Shown: positions 14,455 to 21,391 of the stretch, piece after piece
Layout: the number at the start of each line of letters is the position of its first letter
Numbering within the stretch: the stretch's first letter is position 1
Assembly: GCA_002435715.1 (NCBI GenBank)
Contig: DISD01000097.1
Span: 1-21,549 of the forward strand
Length of the DNA: 21,549 bases
Reading direction: 5' to 3'
From: Rhodospirillaceae bacterium UBA6219
Lineage (GTDB): Bacteria > Pseudomonadota > Alphaproteobacteria > Rhodospirillales > Magnetospirillaceae
The notes under the pieces: model-generated
What the model saw: the letters and a program-made list of their open reading frames with translations, nothing else
Databases searched by the model: none
What the model was told of the DNA's origin: nothing
Translations under genes and position numbers: made by a program

Positions 14455-14888
14455 GCAGCGGTGAAGCCTATCTGTGGGTCAAGGCGGTTCATGTGATCGC
14501 GGTCATATCTTGGATGGCCGGTCTTTTGTATCTGCCGCGGCTGTTCATCTATCATTGCGAGGTGGAAGCGGGTTCTGCGGCCTCGGAAAAGTTCAAGGTG
14601 ATGGAACGCCGGTTGTTGAAGGCGATCATGGCCCCGGCCGCCATCGTCACCTGGGCCTTGGGTCTGTGGATGGCCATCACCGGCGGGCTGTTCCAGGACG
14701 CCTGGTTCCACGCCAAGTTCACCCTGGTCATCCTGATGAGCGTCTGTCACCTGCTGATGATCCAGTGGAAGAACGATTTCGCCGCTGATTCCAACAAGCG
14801 CTCGCAGAAGTTCTATCGGGTCGCCAACGAGGTTCCGACCCTGCTGATGATCGGTATCGTGCTGCTGGTGGTGGTCAAGCCGTTCTGA
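14451..14888 (+). CDS. hemJ: Protoporphyrinogen oxidase HemJ
   Basis: HemJ is the membrane protoporphyrinogen IX oxidase used by many bacteria that lack HemG and HemY. It supplies protoporphyrin IX to HemH. The 145-residue protein has about four membrane spans. AYLWVKAVHVIAVISWMAGL carries the conserved His14, the likely haem ligand, and YLPRLFIYH follows. WHAK-type residues appear as FHAKFTLV, and the C-terminal NEVPTLLMIGIVLLVVVKPF is typical. GGAGG five bases before the ATG is a strong ribosome-binding site, and the ATG overlaps the hemH stop (ATGA). hemE-hemH-hemJ thus form one operon for late haem synthesis. Confidence 0.93.
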   Translation: MSSGEAYLWVKAVHVIAVISWMAGLLYLPRLFIYHCEVEAGSAASEKFKVMERRLLKAIMAPAAIVTWALGLWMAITGGLFQDAWFHAKFTLVILMSVCHLLMIQWKNDFAADSNKRSQKFYRVANEVPTLLMIGIVLLVVVKPF

Positions 14889-15089
14889 CCTGCCGCGACG
14901 CACAAGAAAAACCCGTTTGACAGATGGGTGGTGTTTGGCTAAAGCTGGCACCATTCTTAAGGGCCGCTTGAAGCCCGCTTTCCCAAAATCGCTTTCGCGC
15001 CATATCGTCGGATTTCCGCGTCGAGTTAACCTCGTTAGGTCACAGATGGTGACCGATGGCGCCCATTCCCTGACATGGACACCCCCCTT
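14889..15089 (+). other. hemJ-rho gap: rho leader region
   Basis: This stretch has no gene. It holds the rho promoter near its left end and about 140 bases of likely untranslated leader. A 6-bp hairpin (GGTCAC 15038-15043 with GTGACC 15049-15054) and a small CGAG/CTCG stem (15022-15034) lie just before the rho start. A long leader fits the known autoregulation of rho by Rho-dependent attenuation in other bacteria. No T-run terminator is visible. Confidence 0.45.
14917..14945 (+). promoter_or_regulatory. Candidate sigma-70 promoter of rho
   Basis: A perfect -35 hexamer TTGACA (14917-14922) is followed after exactly 17 bases by TAAAGC (14940-14945), a weak -10 with 3 of 6 matches. It lies 28 bases past the hemJ stop and gives a leader of about 140 bases before the rho ATG. 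Confidence 0.5.
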
Positions 15090-16346
15090 ATGCATCTTCA
15101 AGAACTCAAGAAGAAAACGCCGGCCGAACTTCTGGCTTATGCCGAAGAATTGCAGATCGAGAACGCCAGCACCCTGCGCAAGCAAGACATGATGTTCGCG
15201 ATTCTGAAGCAGTTGGCGGACAACGACACCCCCATCTATGGCGAGGGTGTCCTTGAAGTTCTCCAGGACGGTTTCGGTTTTCTACGCAGTCCCGAAGCCA
15301 ATTACCTGCCCGGTCCCGACGACATCTACATCAGCCCCAGCCAGGTGCGCCGCTTCGGTCTGCGCACCGGCGACACGGTGGAAGGTCAGATCCGGGCACC
15401 CAAGGACGGTGAACGTTATTTCGCTTTGTTGAAGGTCAACACCATCAACTTCGAACAGCCGGAAAACGTCCGTCACCGCATCAATTTCGACAATCTGACG
15501 CCGCTTTATCCCAATGAAAAGCTGCACCTGGAATTGGACGATCCGACCAAGAAGGATCTGACCACCCGCGTCATCGATCTGGTCGCCCCCATCGGCAAGG
15601 GCCAACGCGCCTTGATCGTGGCGCCGCCGCGTACCGGTAAGACGGTGATGATGCAAAACATCGCCCATGCCATTTCCGCTAATCACCCGGAAGTCTATCT
15701 GATCGTTCTGTTGATCGATGAACGCCCGGAAGAAGTGACCGACATGGCTCGTTCGGTGAAGGGCGAAGTCATTTCGTCCACCTTCGACGAACCGGCCAGC
15801 CGCCACGTCCAGGTCACCGAAATGGTGCTGGAAAAGGCCAAGCGTCTGGTGGAACACAAGCGTGACGTGGTCATTTTGCTGGATTCCATCACCCGTCTGG
15901 CCCGTGCCTACAACACCGTGGTGCCCAGCTCGGGCAAGGTGCTGACCGGTGGTGTGGACGCCAACGCCCTGCAACGTCCCAAGCGTTTCTTTGGCGCGGC
16001 GCGTAACATCGAAGAGGGCGGTTCGTTGTCCATCATCGCCACCGCGCTGATCGATACCGGTTCGCGCATGGACGAAGTGATCTTCGAAGAATTCAAGGGC
16101 ACCGGTAACTCGGAAATCATCTTGGACCGCAAGCTGTCGGACAAGCGCACCTTCCCGGCCATCGACATCACCAAGTCGGGCACCCGTAAGGAAGAGCTGC
16201 TGGTGGACAAGGGTCAGCTGTCCAAGATGTGGGTGTTGCGTCGTATCCTGATGCCCATGGGCGTCATCGACGCCATGGAATTCCTGGTCGACAAGCTGAA
16301 GCACTCGAAGAACAATTCCGACTTCTTCGAAGCGATGAATTCCTGA
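15090..16346 (+). CDS. rho: Transcription termination factor Rho
   Basis: Rho is the hexameric RNA helicase that ends transcription at rut-type sites. The 418-residue protein matches the usual 419. Residues 1-45 form the N-terminal helical domain (MHLQELKKKTPAELL...MRKQD-like TLRKQDMMFAILKQ). GFGFLR (61-66) is the RNP1 element of the primary RNA-binding site. APPRTGKTVM (178-187) is Walker A, VILLDSITRLARAYN contains Walker B, and SSGKVLTGGVD is the Q-loop region. I prefer the ATG at 15090 because MHLQELKKK aligns with the usual MNL-ELK start; an in-frame ATG at 15075 lacks a ribosome-binding site. It carries its own promoter and leader. Confidence 0.97.
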   Translation: MHLQELKKKTPAELLAYAEELQIENASTLRKQDMMFAILKQLADNDTPIYGEGVLEVLQDGFGFLRSPEANYLPGPDDIYISPSQVRRFGLRTGDTVEGQIRAPKDGERYFALLKVNTINFEQPENVRHRINFDNLTPLYPNEKLHLELDDPTKKDLTTRVIDLVAPIGKGQRALIVAPPRTGKTVMMQNIAHAISANHPEVYLIVLLIDERPEEVTDMARSVKGEVISSTFDEPASRHVQVTEMVLEKAKRLVEHKRDVVILLDSITRLARAYNTVVPSSGKVLTGGVDANALQRPKRFFGAARNIEEGGSLSIIATALIDTGSRMDEVIFEEFKGTGNSEIILDRKLSDKRTFPAIDITKSGTRKEELLVDKGQLSKMWVLRRILMPMGVIDAMEFLVDKLKHSKNNSDFFEAMNS

Positions 16347-16365
16347 CGCTTCTGCGAAGCTTGAT

Positions 16366-16398
16366 AAAAAAACGCCCCGGGATCACTCGGGGCGTTTT
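16366..16398. terminator. Bidirectional intrinsic terminator between rho and the His-rich gene
   Basis: The stem AAAACGCCCCG/CGGGGCGTTTT (16369-16379 with 16388-16398) is 11 bp with an 8-base loop. On the plus strand it ends in four T residues, and on the minus strand in seven. The TGA stop codon of the leftward gene (16383-16385) lies in the loop. It serves both convergent genes. Confidence 0.9.
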
Positions 16399-16919
16399 GC
16401 TTTGGAAATCTGGTTCTGCGCCTTGGCTTTCCAATCGGGCACCGGGGCGATGTCGTCGATAGAGTGGTGTGCCGGATGGTGAATGGGCGGCAGGCCGTCC
16501 ACATGCAGGTCGTGCGCGGCTTCTTCCGGGGCCTGGACCTGGGTGTGGAACTGGGCCCGGCTTTTCCAATCGCTGGCCGCTTCATGGTGATGAGCCGGGT
16601 TATGTACCGGGTTGCGGCGCAAATAGGACGGCAGCCAGAACGTCATCGCCATGGGTGGCACCATTACCAGCAGGAAACGCCAGGCCATACCTATGAAGGT
16701 TTCCTGACCGCTTTTGACGATGATGGCTTCCTTGCAATCATAACGGTCCTTGAAGGTGCCCATGCATTCGGCGGCCATGCGGTCCTTGACCTCGCTGGAA
16801 CCATGATTGGCCGGCTCGATCCCGAAGGTCACGAACAACAGGAAACCCAACACCGCCATCCAGGCGATGCTGCCGATCCTGACACCCCAAACCAAGACAT
16901 TGCGTTCGCCCTGGGTCAT
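16383..16919 (-). CDS. Unrecognised two-span membrane protein with His-rich repeat tail
   Basis: I do not recognise this 178-residue protein. Residues about 10-34 and 75-97 are hydrophobic spans. The loop between them holds Cys52 and Cys62 and is probably periplasmic, since an Arg-Arg pair follows the second span. The tail (101-178) is hydrophilic, with 11 histidines, and contains two related segments: NPVHNPAHHHEAASDWKSRAQ (103-123) and PPIHHPAHH...PDWKAKAQ (144-168). The ATG at 16919 has an excellent AAGGAGG ribosome-binding site. It follows ogt on the same strand but seems to have its own promoter. A role in metal binding is only a guess from the histidines. Confidence 0.75.
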   Translation of the reverse strand: MTQGERNVLVWGVRIGSIAWMAVLGFLLFVTFGIEPANHGSSEVKDRMAAECMGTFKDRYDCKEAIIVKSGQETFIGMAWRFLLVMVPPMAMTFWLPSYLRRNPVHNPAHHHEAASDWKSRAQFHTQVQAPEEAAHDLHVDGLPPIHHPAHHSIDDIAPVPDWKAKAQNQISKAKRPE

Positions 16920-16941
16920 TTGGTCCTCCTTGCCTGGCGCA

Positions 16942-16970
16942 AGTATAAGCAAGGCAAGGCTTGGCGGCAA
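16942..16970 (-). promoter_or_regulatory. Candidate promoter of the His-rich membrane protein gene
   Basis: On the minus strand TTGCCG (16965-16970) and TATACT (16942-16947, 5 of 6) are spaced by 17 bases. An 8-bp inverted repeat, CCTTGCCT (16928-16935) with AGGCAAGG (16952-16959), spans the -10 region and touches the Shine-Dalgarno sequence, so it could be an operator. Confidence 0.45.
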
Positions 16971-16974
16971 ATTC

Positions 16975-17433
16975 TCAGGGAAGCGGCACACCTTCGTGAC
17001 GCAGCAGGGCTTCCTTGGTTTCCAATCCGTCCATGCCGGAATACCCCCCCAAGGACCCGTTCATGCCCAAAACCCGATGACAGGGGATGATGATGGGAAT
17101 GGGATTGCGGCCACAGGCGCCGCCCAGGGGACGCGGTGCGGTGCCCAAATCACGGGCCAGATCGCCATAGGTGCGCACCTTGCCAAAGGGGATGGCGGCG
17201 ATGGCCGCCCACACCTTGCGCTGAAAGGCGGTGCCGTGGGGGGCAAGCGGCAGGTCGAACTGGGTCAGGCGGCCTTCGAAATAGGCTTCCATCTGGTCGC
17301 GGGCCCGTTCCAGCAACGGTGTCGGCGGCTCGTCGGTTTCCGGCGGCCAACCCCAATCGACGGCGACGATGGCATCGTCATCGGCGAAGATGGTCAACGG
17401 CCCGACCGGGGAATTGACGCTGATGAAGCCCAT
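16975..17433 (-). CDS. ogt: Methylated-DNA--protein-cysteine methyltransferase
   Basis: This suicide repair protein transfers the alkyl group from O6-alkylguanine or O4-alkylthymine to its own cysteine. The 152-residue protein has FQRKVWAAIAAIPFGKVRTYGDLA (70-93), the helix-turn-helix region, and IPIIIPCHRVLG (112-123) with nucleophile Cys118. GGYSGMDGLETKEALLRHEG is the conserved C-terminal part. It lacks any Ada N-terminal domain, so it is of the Ogt type. The ATG at 17433 shares one base with the stop of the upstream gene (TGATG), and GGAG is eight bases upstream. Confidence 0.94.
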   Translation of the reverse strand: MGFISVNSPVGPLTIFADDDAIVAVDWGWPPETDEPPTPLLERARDQMEAYFEGRLTQFDLPLAPHGTAFQRKVWAAIAAIPFGKVRTYGDLARDLGTAPRPLGGACGRNPIPIIIPCHRVLGMNGSLGGYSGMDGLETKEALLRHEGVPLP

Positions 17434-19370
17434 CAGATTTTCTCCACCAAAGCGGCGAAATCGCCGACATTTTGCACGGGCGCCGAACATACCGAATTGC
17501 GGCACAAGGTGGCCACCACTTCGTCGTGCCAGCGGATGATCAGATTGGGCAAGGGTTGCCCGCGCAACACATCCAGCAGATCGGTGCGACCCCGGGGCAG
17601 GGTGGCCAGAACCGGGTCCATGGCCAGATCGAAACCGGTCAGCAGTGCCGACATGTTGGCGAAGTTTTCATTGAAACGATCCATGAAGGCGGCGACCACC
17701 GCCTGGGCCCGGTCGGCAAAGGCCGGTTTGTCGGTCAGCTGGGCCAGCAGCGCCAGAACCTGGGCCATGGTGCCGTTACCCGACGGCACCGCCGCATCCA
17801 TGGATGGACGGTTGCGAACCACCACGTCGGACGCGTCATGGGCGACCTGGAAATAACCGCCGTGTTTGGCATCCCAATGATGGGTTTGCGCCGCTTCGAC
17901 CCAAGCCAGGGCCTGATCCAGATACGATTGCCGGCCGCTGGCCTGATACAACATCAAGGCGGCCCGCGACATATGGGCCAGATCGTCGATGAAGCCGGTT
18001 TTCCCCGCCTTGCCCTGACACAGGGAATGGGCCAATCGGTTGCCGGGCAGGGCCATCTTGGTGGTGACGACATCATAGGCGCGGGTCGCCATCTCCAACC
18101 AATCGGGACGGTCGAAGACCCAAGAGGCACGGGCGAGGGCGGCGATCATCATGCCGTTCCAATCGGCCAGCACCTTGTCGTCGCGACCGGGGCGCACCCG
18201 CTTGTCGCGTTCGCTCAGCAACAGGGCGCGGGCCTGGGCCAGTTGGTCCTCGACGCCTTCGGGCTGCGGGCCGGAACGGTTGAGGATGCTCACCCCTTCC
18301 CAATTGCCCTGCACGCTGACGTCATACGCCTGACCGAAGATCCGGCCCAGATCGGGACCCAGGATGGCCAGGATGTCGGGGGCCGTCCAGGTATAGAACT
18401 TGCCTTCGTGGCCTTCCGAATCGGCGTCCAGAGCAGCGGCGAAGGCGTCCCCTTCGGCCAGCATTTCACGTGAAACCCAGGCGATGCATTCTTCGATGCG
18501 GGTCTTGAACAGGGGGTTCTTGGTGTCCTGCCAGACATGGCTGAGCAGCTCGATCAGCTGGGCGTTGTCGTACAGCATCTTTTCGAAATGCGGCGCCAAC
18601 CAGATGTCGTCGGTGGAATAGCGCATGAAGCCGCCGCCCAGATGGTCGGTGATGCCGCCCTGGCAGATGCGATCGAGCGTCAGGGTCACCGCCCGGTGCA
18701 AATCGGGGTTGCCGGTGCGTCGGGCCGAACGCCACAGATAGTCGAACAAGCCGGGCTGGGGAAATTTCGGCGCGCCGCCCAAACCGCCTTGTTCCATGTC
18801 CACCGCCTGCAACACCGCCTTGGCACCCTTGTCCAGCATGTCGATGGAAAGCTTGGCGCCTTCACCCGCCGGCGCGTCGGACAAGGCTTCCATCAGCGCC
18901 TGGACATTGGCGCGCACCCGTTCGCCGTCCTTGTGCCACAGATCGGAAATGGCATTGAGCACTTCCCCGAAACCGGGACGGCCATAACGGGCGGCGGGGG
19001 GGAAATAGGTGCCGCCCCAGAACGGCATGCCGTCGGGGGTGCAGAACATGGTCAGCGGCCAACCGCCATGCTGTCCCATATGCGACAGCGCCTGCTGGTA
19101 GATGGCATCCAGATCGGGGCGTTCCTCGCGGTCGATCTTGATGTTGACGAACAGCTTGTTCATCAGGGCGGCGATCTCGGGATTCTCGAAGCTTTCATGG
19201 GCCATGACATGGCACCAATGGCAGGCGGAATAGCCGATGGACAACAGCAACGGCCGCTTGCTGGCCTTCGCCTCGGCCAGGGCTTCGGGACCCCAGGGCC
19301 ACCAATGGACCGGGTTGTCCCGGTGCTGTGCCAAATAGGGGCTGGTCTCACCGGCAAGGCGATTGGTCAT
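17433..19370 (-). CDS. DUF255 thioredoxin-domain protein (YyaL/SPATA20 family)
   Basis: The 645-residue protein starts with a thioredoxin-like domain (1-170): LAGETSPYLAQHRDNPVHWWPWG, then GYSACHWCHVMAHESF with the Cys50-x2-Cys53 motif, and VNIKIDREERPDLD. The remainder has the alpha/alpha-barrel look of six-hairpin glycosidases (GGLGGAPKFPQP, HFEKMLYDNAQL, ALDADSEGHEGKFYTW). The family is conserved from bacteria to man, but its reaction is unknown. I chose the ATG at 19370 because the family starts with NRL-hxxTSPYL; the frame is open upstream. No good ribosome-binding site is visible. It precedes ogt with a one-base overlap and is divergent from the DUF6489-like gene. A parS-like palindrome lies within its coding sequence. 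Confidence 0.92.
   Translation of the reverse strand: MTNRLAGETSPYLAQHRDNPVHWWPWGPEALAEAKASKRPLLLSIGYSACHWCHVMAHESFENPEIAALMNKLFVNIKIDREERPDLDAIYQQALSHMGQHGGWPLTMFCTPDGMPFWGGTYFPPAARYGRPGFGEVLNAISDLWHKDGERVRANVQALMEALSDAPAGEGAKLSIDMLDKGAKAVLQAVDMEQGGLGGAPKFPQPGLFDYLWRSARRTGNPDLHRAVTLTLDRICQGGITDHLGGGFMRYSTDDIWLAPHFEKMLYDNAQLIELLSHVWQDTKNPLFKTRIEECIAWVSREMLAEGDAFAAALDADSEGHEGKFYTWTAPDILAILGPDLGRIFGQAYDVSVQGNWEGVSILNRSGPQPEGVEDQLAQARALLLSERDKRVRPGRDDKVLADWNGMMIAALARASWVFDRPDWLEMATRAYDVVTTKMALPGNRLAHSLCQGKAGKTGFIDDLAHMSRAALMLYQASGRQSYLDQALAWVEAAQTHHWDAKHGGYFQVAHDASDVVVRNRPSMDAAVPSGNGTMAQVLALLAQLTDKPAFADRAQAVVAAFMDRFNENFANMSALLTGFDLAMDPVLATLPRGRTDLLDVLRGQPLPNLIIRWHDEVVATLCRNSVCSAPVQNVGDFAALVEKI
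18462..18477. promoter_or_regulatory. parS-like ParB-binding site inside DUF255 gene
   Basis: CATTTCACGTGAAACC contains the 12-bp palindrome TTTCACGTGAAA. It matches 13 of 16 positions of the common parS sequence TGTTTCACGTGAAACA. It encodes V-S-R-E in the gene on the minus strand, so its retention need not depend on protein sequence. It lies about 6 kb from the candidate origin. Confidence 0.6.
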
Positions 19371-19466
19371 GGGCTTTTTGTCTTTCGTCGCGTGATGATT
19401 GCGTGGGCGGGATTGTTTGCTTAGTTTGGCATTCACGCAAGGTTTCACAAGCCCGGGATCGCCACC

Positions 19467-19721
19467 ATGAAAATCACCGTCGACATCGACTGCACGCCGG
19501 ACGAGGCGCGTTCCTTCCTGGGCCTGCCCGACGTCAAGCCCATGCAAGAGGCGATGATGAACCAAATCCAGGAACGCATGACCGCCACCTTGTCGGCGAT
19601 GGAACCCGAGGCCATGTTGAAGACATGGCTGCCGGCCGGCGTCCAGGGCATGGAGCAATTGCAGAAGATGTTCTGGAACCAGTTCGCCGCCGCCACCACG
19701 CGTCGCGATCCGAAGGAATAA
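19467..19721 (+). CDS. Small DUF6489-like protein
   Basis: This 84-residue protein begins MKITVDIDCTPDEARSFLGL and continues with a helical, Met- and Gln-rich stretch (MQEAMMNQIQERM) and KTWLPAGVQGMEQLQKMFW. I recognise the pattern as the alphaproteobacterial DUF6489 family, from memory. The helices look amphipathic and somewhat phasin-like, but no function is known. It is the first gene of the rightward unit leading to mnmE. Its stop codon is followed by only two bases before the ferredoxin gene, so the two are surely co-translated. Confidence 0.8.
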   Translation: MKITVDIDCTPDEARSFLGLPDVKPMQEAMMNQIQERMTATLSAMEPEAMLKTWLPAGVQGMEQLQKMFWNQFAAATTRRDPKE

Positions 19722-19723
19722 GC

Positions 19724-20059
19724 ATGTCGCAAGACCCCGATCTTTATTACCGCATTCACGCTTTCATCTGTACCAACCGCCGCGCCGACGACCATCCGCG
19801 TGGCTCGTGTGCCGGGCGTGGCTCGGAACCCTTGCGCGATTACCTGAAGGCCCAGGCCAAGAAGAAGGGCGTGGGGGGCGTGCGGGTCAACGCCGCCGGC
19901 TGTCTGGATCGCTGCGAATTGGGGCCGGTCCTGGTGATCTATCCGGAAGGCATCTGGTACAACTTTTCCAGTCGCGAAGACATCGACGAGATCATCGACA
20001 CCCATCTGCTGGGCGGTGGTCGGGTGGCGCGGCTGATGCTGACCCCCGATCAGAAATGA
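19724..20059 (+). CDS. Thioredoxin-like [2Fe-2S] ferredoxin
   Basis: This 111-residue protein has four cysteines, Cys16, Cys29, Cys60 and Cys64, in the spacing C-x12-C-x30-C-x3-C that defines the thioredoxin-like ferredoxin family. The motifs are HAFICTNRR, GSCAGRGSEPLRDYL and NAAGCLDRCELGPVLVIYPEGIWY. Such proteins carry one [2Fe-2S] cluster and probably donate electrons, but the partner is unknown. AAGGA upstream supports the ATG at 19724, two bases after the previous gene. mnmE starts 7 bases after its stop. MnmE itself needs no iron-sulfur cluster, so the link may be only co-transcription. Confidence 0.92.
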   Translation: MSQDPDLYYRIHAFICTNRRADDHPRGSCAGRGSEPLRDYLKAQAKKKGVGGVRVNAAGCLDRCELGPVLVIYPEGIWYNFSSREDIDEIIDTHLLGGGRVARLMLTPDQK

Positions 20060-20066
20060 GCATGCC

Positions 20067-21374
20067 ATGAGCGAAGAGACCATCTTCGCCCTGGCCAGCG
20101 CCCCCGGTCGCGGGGGCGTTGCCGTTTTCAGGCTGTCGGGCCCGGACAGTCTGTCGGTACTGCACGGCTTGACCGGGGTCCAGCCGCAACCTCGTCTGGC
20201 CACCCGTGTCCGCGTCCACCATGACGGCGAAGACATCGACGATGGACTGGCCCTGGTGTTTCCCGGCCCCAAAAGCTTTACCGGCGAGGATGTGGTCGAA
20301 CTGCATCTGCATGGCGGCCGCGCCGTCGCCGCTGCCCTGGCCGAGGCTTTGCTGTCTTACGGCCTGCGTCCCGCCGAAGCCGGCGAGTTTTCCCGCCGCG
20401 CCTTTCTGAACGGCAAGCTGGACCTGACCCGGGCCGAGGCCATCGCCGATCTGGTGGATGCCGAAACCGCCGCCCAACGGCGCCAGGCGCTCAGGCAATT
20501 GGATGGGGGTCTGGCCGCTCTGGTGGAAGCCTGGCGCAAGACCTTGGTCCGCGCCCTGGCCCTGACCGAGGCCATGATCGACTTTTCCGACGAAGGCATC
20601 GGCGACGAATTGGCCGACCAAGTGCTGGCGCTGATCGACGATTTGACCGCCGACATGCAGGCCAAGAAGCAAGAAGGCCATCGCCGTGAACGTCTGCGCG
20701 ACGGTATCCACATCGCCATCCTGGGGGCGCCCAATGCCGGCAAGTCCAGTTTGATGAACCGCATTGCCGGACGCGAAGTGGCCATCGTCTCGGCCAAGGC
20801 GGGGACGACGCGTGACGTCATCGAAACCCATCTGGACCTGCATGGCTGGCCGGTGGTTCTGGCCGACACCGCAGGCTTACGCGACGCCGCCGAGGACATC
20901 GAGGCGGAAGGGATCGCCCGCGCCCTTCACCGGGCGGAAGCCGCCGATCTGAAACTACTGGTCTTCGACGCCGGTCTGTTTCCCGATCTGGACCCGGTTA
21001 CCCAGGGGCTGTTGGACGACGATTCCATCGTCGTCTTCAATAAGGCCGACGTGGCGAATCCTGTCGACTTTTCCGGTTCGATCATGCTATCCGCGCGGAC
21101 CGGGCAAGGTCTGGACGCTTTGTTCACCCGGCTGGAACAGGAGGTGGCGGGGCGTTTCGCCGTTACCGCTGAACCGGCCTTGACCCGGGCCCGGCATCGG
21201 GCGGCGGTCGATCAATGCCTGGAAGCCCTGTCGCAATTCGACGTCGCCAAGCCGGTGGAATTGGCCGCCGAGGATTTGCGTCAAGCGGCGCGGGCCTTGG
21301 GGCGCATCACCGGAATGGTGGATGTGGAAGAATTGCTAGATGTTGTGTTCCGTGAATTTTGTATCGGCAAATAG
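20067..21374 (+). CDS. mnmE: tRNA modification GTPase MnmE
   Basis: MnmE acts with MnmG to modify the wobble uridine (U34) of certain tRNAs to 5-carboxymethylaminomethyl- or aminomethyl-uridine, using a folate one-carbon unit, GTP and FAD. The 435-residue protein has the N-terminal folate-binding domain (TIFALASAPGRGGVAVFRLSG; GEFSRRAFLNGKLDL), a helical domain interrupted by a G domain with G1 GAPNAGKSS near residue 221, G3 DTAG and G4 NKAD, and the C-terminal FCIGK, whose cysteine is a signature. The ATG at 20067 gives the normal N-terminus; ribosome-binding signal is weak. The stop directly precedes the mnmG start region. Confidence 0.96.
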   Translation: MSEETIFALASAPGRGGVAVFRLSGPDSLSVLHGLTGVQPQPRLATRVRVHHDGEDIDDGLALVFPGPKSFTGEDVVELHLHGGRAVAAALAEALLSYGLRPAEAGEFSRRAFLNGKLDLTRAEAIADLVDAETAAQRRQALRQLDGGLAALVEAWRKTLVRALALTEAMIDFSDEGIGDELADQVLALIDDLTADMQAKKQEGHRRERLRDGIHIAILGAPNAGKSSLMNRIAGREVAIVSAKAGTTRDVIETHLDLHGWPVVLADTAGLRDAAEDIEAEGIARALHRAEAADLKLLVFDAGLFPDLDPVTQGLLDDDSIVVFNKADVANPVDFSGSIMLSARTGQGLDALFTRLEQEVAGRFAVTAEPALTRARHRAAVDQCLEALSQFDVAKPVELAAEDLRQAARALGRITGMVDVEELLDVVFREFCIGK

Positions 21375-21375
21375 G

Positions 21376-21391
21376 TGTTTCACGTGAAACG
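21376..21391. promoter_or_regulatory. parS site (ParB centromere) at the mnmE-mnmG junction
   Basis: TGTTTCACGTGAAACG matches 15 of 16 positions of the common bacterial parS sequence TGTTTCACGTGAAACA and contains the perfect 14-bp palindrome GTTTCACGTGAAAC. It starts two bases after the mnmE stop and covers the mnmG start region. parS sites near gidA-gidB-parAB are typical, so parA and parB are expected further right. The distance to the candidate origin is about 9 kb, similar to the distance in Caulobacter. Confidence 0.9.

Noticed and set aside
19371..19658. Upstream extension of the DUF255 gene
   Set aside because: It covers the divergent DUF6489-like gene and lacks family similarity; the family N-terminus starts at 19370.
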